Source of the DNA: Erythrocercus mccallii
Taxonomy: Eukaryota; Chordata; Aves; Passeriformes; Dicruridae
Direction: 5' to 3'
Length of the DNA stretch: 64,000 bases
NCBI GenBank assembly: GCA_013397435.1
Contig: VZRG01001492.1
Location: forward strand, 117,814 to 181,813
Each line of letters opens with the position of its first letter. Within the stretch, counting starts at the first letter, position 1. The translations under genes and the position numbers were made by a program. Under the pieces are notes generated by a model. The model had not been told where the DNA came from. It ran no database searches and worked only from the letters and a program-made list of their open reading frames with translations. This document shows, piece by piece, positions 59,801 to 64,000 of the stretch.

Positions 59801-61580
59801 CCAGTGTTAGTGTTGCAGTGGGCAGGACAGGGCAGGTGCACACTTCCTTCAGCAAAACAGATGTGCTGAGAGAAATGGTATCCTGAAAAGGAACCACTTC
59901 TGCAAAAAATTGTTTACTGGAAGCATTGGGACATTTTGCTACAGATTACGCTCCGGCAATTCAGCTGTGTCTGGAGACTCTGGGAGCTGCTCATGGGGAG
60001 AAGGACAGCGGGGAGTTGGACTGCATTGCAGATTAGATCTCAGTTAGGCAAATGAAGCTGAACTAGCCAGATGTCAAAAGGGATCCAATCTACACATGAC
60101 TCCAAGACAAAGTAAAAAAGGGGGAGGGGAAATGGTGTCACAGACATAGTTCTGATAAATATCTTTTCCTGATAAAAATCTTCACTGAAAAACCTGTCTT
60201 AAATCACCTTATTTTTAATTCATTGTTGCCAATGGGTGGTACCTCCCAGTTGTCCCAGCACATTTCCACACTGCAGGGCCACTCCAGAACCACAGAGCCC
60301 TCTGCCCCAGCCTTGAGGGTGCTCAAAATCCCTGGCTGGCACAGAGTATGGCATCCTAGAATTGTGTTCCTGAAAGGCACCACATTTCCTAACCCTCTGA
60401 AGAGTGTACCTGCATTTCAACCATCCAGAAACATGGGTGCCTGGTTGCAAATTCATAGTTTGTTAGAGGGAAACCCAGTGATCAGGCAAATGCACCCTAA
60501 AAATGCCCTGAAAACTTGAGTTAAAATCTATGTTGAAGGTGTTGCACTGTCTGCAGGCTGATGAGCTGACAGCTGCACCCTGACCATGTAGAGACACTGA
60601 TACAACCATCTCAGAATTCCACTTACCAACTATGTGGTTTTAATATGACACCTCAGTTTGTTCTCCTGTGGCTTGACACTCCAAGTTACCAATTCCTTGG
60701 TTAACAGATCACAGCACCTTCCTGAAACATTGCTCACCCTGCTGCAGCACCCAGAAAGTCTGGCCTAGCTCATTTGCTGTGATGTCTTCATAGCAGCCTC
60801 CACCCTATGGAATCAGGATTCCTTAAAATTGTTCCTTAAAATGATTTTTCTTGTTCTGATTTTGTTGAAGCTCCTAGCAGCTTTACCTTGGGGGCACTAT
60901 GGGCAGTAGAAGCATTAATTTCACCTTGCCTGAAGTTGTTGAGCATAAAGACAGAAGAAGCATTTGCAGCCACAGTTACATCCCTGTGCATTCTCAGCAT
61001 TTCCAGGAGCCAGAGATTGGTGCCAGGGCTCCCATGGGTGCAGCAGCATGAGCAGGAGGTGCCAAGAAGCAGAAGCACCTCCTGCCCAAGGAAAGGTGTG
61101 TGACCAGGTACTGCTGACTGGGGAGGATCCCTCTCTTACTTGTCAAACATGCAACTACAATGAGAGAAGGGCATCCTAAATGTGGCATCCCATGCTTCGA
61201 AATAATGTTCTGTTAATGTTGAACACATCCTAGCAACAGCCTTTTGATGCACAAGAAGACAAATTTACCTTGCTTGGACTTCTTCCTTTTATGATGCATT
61301 ACAAAAAACGTGATCAACAAAATCAGCAGGACCAGCAGCGCCACAGGGACAACATATATCAAGATGGACTGTTCTTCTGCTTCTAGACTGTCCTCATCAT
61401 TCACAGCATTCAGTTCAGTACTTGAAGAACTCTGTGTTTCAAAGCTGCTTTGAGTAGTGCTTGCAGTTACAAGTACTGGCTCATGGTCATCCACAGTTGA
61501 AGGACCCATAGTAGGAAGATGTGTTGCTGTAAACGTGGGTAATACCATCGATCCATCTCCTGATCCATCATTTCCAGGGT
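56720..61580 (-). CDS. TMEM154: TMEM154, transmembrane protein 154 (5' exon outside window)
   Basis: Four exons on the minus strand (61,269-61,580; 59,539-59,566; 58,303-58,388; 56,720-56,853) join with matching phases (1, 2, 1) and consensus AG/GT borders. They encode an ectodomain end, one transmembrane segment and a cytoplasmic tail. The tail contains ELGSENVKSPIFEEDTP, VMEIEMEELDKWMNSMN and CECLPTVREEEKES, nearly identical to what I recall of human TMEM154 (ELGSENVKVPIFEEDTP, MEELDKWMNSMN, CLPTLKEEKES). TMEM154 is a small type I membrane protein of unknown biochemical role; in sheep, its variants are associated with susceptibility to small ruminant lentivirus. The exon with start codon and signal peptide is not seen and should lie beyond 64,000. 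Still uncertain are a possible small extra exon after the membrane exon and the exact C-terminus. The gene lies to the right of, and on the same strand as, the inferred FBXW7, as in human. Confidence 0.92.
56854..58302 (-). other. TMEM154: TMEM154 intron
   Basis: The intron starts with GTACAT and ends with a pyrimidine tract and CAG. It contains a perfect 10-bp tandem pair 'caatgtggag' at 57,901-57,920. I see nothing else in it. Confidence 0.8.
58303..58388 (-). CDS. TMEM154: TMEM154 cytoplasmic-tail exon
   Basis: This 86-base exon enters in phase 2 (completing Ser) and leaves in phase 1. It reads PIFEEDTPSVMEIE, MEELDKWM and NSMNKN, the most conserved part of the protein. It is acidic, with a Trp in the DKWM motif. 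The acceptor follows a long C/T tract (cccccccctctcttctcccaag). The donor is 'aaatg|GTACAT'. A second GT six bases on would put a stop after splicing, so it is rejected. Confidence 0.93.
58389..59538 (-). other. TMEM154: TMEM154 intron
   Basis: The intron begins GTAAAT and ends with a C/T tract and CAAG. It contains no recognisable exon or repeat. Confidence 0.8.
59539..59566 (-). CDS. TMEM154: TMEM154 28-base mini-exon
   Basis: The acceptor is 'ctttcttcttttccag' and the donor is 'aaaaag|GTAAAT'. The exon enters in phase 1 and leaves in phase 2. It reads ELGSENVK with a split codon at each end, matching the human tail exactly over these eight residues. It is too short to be found without the family match. 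Confidence 0.92.
59567..61268 (-). other. TMEM154: TMEM154 intron (with a possible microexon)
   Basis: The interval begins GTAAAT after the membrane exon and ends in a good C/T tract. The human protein has about 13 more residues at this junction than direct joining gives here, so an extra exon may lie inside; a candidate is at 61,140-61,154. A strong but unassigned donor, TTG|GTAAGT, occurs at 60,623-60,628, without a usable frame upstream. Confidence 0.7.
61140..61154 (-). CDS. TMEM154: Candidate 15-base TMEM154 microexon
   Basis: On the minus strand, 'ccttctctcattgtag' could be an acceptor and 'gacaa|GTAAGA' a donor, bounding 15 bases. The length is a multiple of three and keeps phase 1, giving VACLT(N) between KQ and ELGSENVK. 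In human, the segment before YELG ends ...ALQT, so the similarity is slight. The intron to the membrane exon would be only 114 bases. Tentative. Confidence 0.25.
61269..61580 (-). CDS. TMEM154: TMEM154 ectodomain and transmembrane exon
   Basis: The exon codes for 104 residues, entering and leaving in phase 1, with acceptor 'atatttgacag|accctgg' and donor 'caagcaag|GTAAAT'. Residues 1-72 form an extracellular stalk rich in Ser/Thr (22 of 72) and acidic residues. The stalk has no cysteine and no N-X-S/T site, suggesting a flexible, possibly O-glycosylated stem. Residues 73-95 (ILIYVVPVALLVLL..) are the single membrane span, followed by the basic stop-transfer HHKRKKSKQ. Human has the same layout (ILMVLIPLILLVLL.., then YYKRKRTKQ), but the ectodomain is poorly conserved. 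A TTG or ATG just upstream is not the start; the exon is preceded by an acceptor. Confidence 0.93.
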
Positions 61581-64000
61581 CTGTCAAATATATGAGAACA
61601 ACTTAACATTTCAAGGGTTTCATTAGTATTATCAGTGAGTCACAGTGTACATCTTTAGTATTTACTTCCCATTTGATGTATAAAAAAACCCAGCAGATGC
61701 CCCATACACACAGATTGGAAGTTGTGGGTATCGGATGTAAAATTAGATCTCAACTTTGTCACAAAATCTTCCCAGTCATGACCATGTTCTACAGCTGACT
61801 TTTACTGGGACACGTCAGCATGTGTCATCTGTCTGCACGCAGCTGCCTTGTACAAACAGACTTCTTTTCCTGCAGGTTGGCATCCAGTCTTGCTCACATG
61901 TGAAATTATTCTGCTTCTCAGTAAACCACACCAGCCTGTTTTGCTTCTCAGTCTTGGCACATATGTCCCTCCCCTTACCCAAGGAGTTAGGTATTGCCTT
62001 CTGAGAGACCATTATCCCTGGTTCACCAATTCCTTTGGTTCACTTATCTCTCTGTTTCTGTGCCTTTCTCAAATTAGTTAAATTCATCTCACTGTGAAAA
62101 AGAGGATTGATGAAAGGAAGTCTGAGGGATGCAAAAGCTGCTGACTTCCACTTCTGCAAGGTCTAGAAGAGGTGGTAGTAACACAAGGACCTTAATGCAT
62201 ACAGGTCCAATTAACTGTTCCTCTGACTGATTCTACAGGCTGACTGAAGGAGTGTTTGGCAAAGCATCAGTGCTGGATATTCCCCGTAAGTGCTAAGACT
62301 GGGGGTTTTGAACTTTGATCTCAGTTCTGGTTTCATTTATCATGCATTTTGCAAGAAAAGTGGCTAAAATTGGCTGTGTCGGTAATAGTGAAACAAGTGC
62401 TGTTTTTGTGTTTAGGTAAGAGTCTGTTGACTGTCACAGAGTTTAAAAACTTTAAACAAGTACAGCAAATTCTGGGCTGATACTCTATTCTATACTGATG
62501 CCAAAAATCTGTTGTAGCCAAAGATGCAAGAATCAGTCTTTAAACAAATTACAACAGCAAAATAATTTTCTTGGCAAGAAATTAAGTGATGGGGCTTTTG
62601 TGCTATCTGCCCTTTCAGGGACAATGCAGGCATGGTGCACATCTCATTTTATGCAATAAAGCAGGATGGGATTTCTTGACTTTTGCAATTACATGTTTCT
62701 CCTTGTTCTTGTAAAGTGCTGGGCAGCCAGAGTTTCCACTAGACTTAGCAAGAGCTTAAGGTTTTCAGCACCTCAGTGCTGGCATTTCCAATCTCACAGG
62801 ACTGGAACCAAAAGTACTTAGCATTTTAAATGCTTTTGTAAACACATTAATCTTCATAATGGCCCTGCGAGATGAGCAGTTATCATCTCCATTTTACAAA
62901 TGAGAAATCAGAAGGACAGGGATGCTGTCCTTCCCAGGGATGCCAAGTGGGAGAGAAAAACTGGGATTAGAGCGCTATCTCTTGCTTAATCCACTCTGCA
63001 GCATCTCATCTCCCACCAGATTTGTGTCAAGGAGGAGATGGGTATTTCATGAGACTGTATTCAAGGAAACCCAATTTCAGATGAATAAAATTATTTGAGT
63101 GTGACAGCAGTGTTTTATCTATATTTTTATGCTGCACATATCACACAGGCATCTGATTGTTTCATCCTTTCCTAAAAACTAGGAAAGAATTTGAATACTT
63201 AATGTAATACTGTGAAGGTCACCAGACTCCTGCACCACAATAGGACAATGAAAATGATAGCTTTTCTCTGGCAAAGCACTTTGTATCAATAGTCTCTCTG
63301 TCTCTTCTGTATTTAGTATTTCAGTCAAGAGCAAAACACTCTCTCTGCCTCTCTTGCAGGTAACGACCCCTGTAGGTGTGTGCTGCTCCACCGCTTCCCG
63401 TGACCTGCTGGCTGTCCTTAATCTTATCGCAGAGGACAGGAGAGAGAGCTCCTTTCCCCTATTAGTTTGGCCATTTGACTTTTCCAAGGTAGTCTGTAGT
63501 TCCCAGTGCCTGCAGCCACTCCATTTCAATTGCTGTTGTGCAGAGCAGCGAGGCAGCACGAGAGATGTCTGTGCTGCAGACTGTGGCGTGATGGACTGTG
63601 CCACAGGCAGAGCTGATGGCCCACAGCAGCCTCACTGAACCTCTTTGGTGACCTTGCTTCATTTTCCTCCTCTAGCCATTGCCCTTGAAACCCATTGCCT
63701 GCCACATTTGATATATTAAGCGGGACAAGCCTGTTGCTTAAAATAGGGAAAGGGTGTGGAGAAAATACCTTGCCTTTCAGAGAGCTAAAATGGATTTTTC
63801 AAATGTCTAAAGCATAGTGTGGCTTTAAAGCAAAGCAAACAGTCACACCTCATTAACTGCAGTGATAAACTTTCAGCTACAGAGTATATTGTGCTTGATT
63901 TCCGAGAGAGATTTTTCTAGTATCTCTGCCATTTTGCCTGCTTTTGAACTATGAAGCAGACTTCAAATCATTTGTCTCTGTGTGAAATAGAATTACCTTT
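61581..64000 (-). other. TMEM154: TMEM154 upstream intron, running off the window
   Basis: No signal-peptide exon or CpG-rich promoter is seen here, so the first exon should lie to the right. The main identifiable content is a MIR-like element at 62.8-63.0 kb. Confidence 0.75.
62814..63001 (-). repeat. MIR-like (CORE-SINE) element, well preserved
   Basis: Over about 190 bases the plus strand follows the reverse complement of MIR in order: 'cattaatcttcataatggcc', 'ctgcgagatgagcagttatc', 'atctccattttacaaatgag', 'gatgccaagtgggagag', 'aactgggattagagcgc', 'ttgcttaatccactctgcag'. Both the CORE region and the tRNA-like half are represented. MIR elements are very old and rare in birds, and this is the clearest one in the window. 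Confidence 0.75.

Noticed and set aside
60623..60680. Strong donor TTG|GTAAGT on the minus strand as the end of a further TMEM154 exon
   Set aside because: In the required phase a stop codon lies a few codons upstream, and no acceptor fits between.
61581..61587. Start of the TMEM154 frame at the TTG at 61,587
   Set aside because: The sequence immediately before 61,580 is a 3' splice site (tttgacag); the frame continues from an upstream exon rather than starting here.

Overview
This window looks like bird nuclear DNA. It is AT-rich with long non-coding stretches and eukaryotic splice signals. Its only abundant interspersed repeat family is CR1-type LINE, including the characteristic avian 3' ends. 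There is no prokaryotic gene organisation, CRISPR array or operon. Nearly all open frames are short chance frames with no recognisable family. A 368-base assembly gap (N) lies inside a very GC-rich island.

Layout. From 1 to about 29.4 kb there is intron-like sequence with no recognisable coding exon, carrying CR1 fragments, simple repeats and a few MIR-like SINE relics. From about 29.4 to 30.9 kb there is a strong CpG island (gap at 30,278-30,645) with E2F-type and ETS-type promoter motifs and two good minus-strand splice donors. From about 31 to 46.6 kb lies probable intergenic DNA, starting with a CR1 copy. A second, isolated CpG-rich block lies at about 46.66-47.25 kb. Probable intergenic DNA continues to about 56.7 kb. 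From 56.7 to 61.6 kb on the minus strand are the coding exons of TMEM154, a small single-pass membrane protein. The exon encoding its signal peptide lies beyond the right edge, and 61.6-64 kb is its intron, holding a well-preserved MIR-like element.

Interpretation. TMEM154 is recognised directly from its transmembrane and cytoplasmic sequence, with splice sites and phases that join cleanly. In human 4q31.3, FBXW7 lies next to TMEM154 on the same strand, its CpG-island first exon facing the TMEM154 3' end. On that synteny I infer that the 29-31 kb island is the FBXW7 promoter and that 1-29 kb is its long first intron. No FBXW7 coding exon is visible here, so this is inference only.

I found no previously undescribed biological system. 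The observations most worth checking are the isolated CpG island with an open frame running into a consensus splice donor, the unresolved small exon and C-terminus of avian TMEM154, and the set of ancient MIR-like relics.
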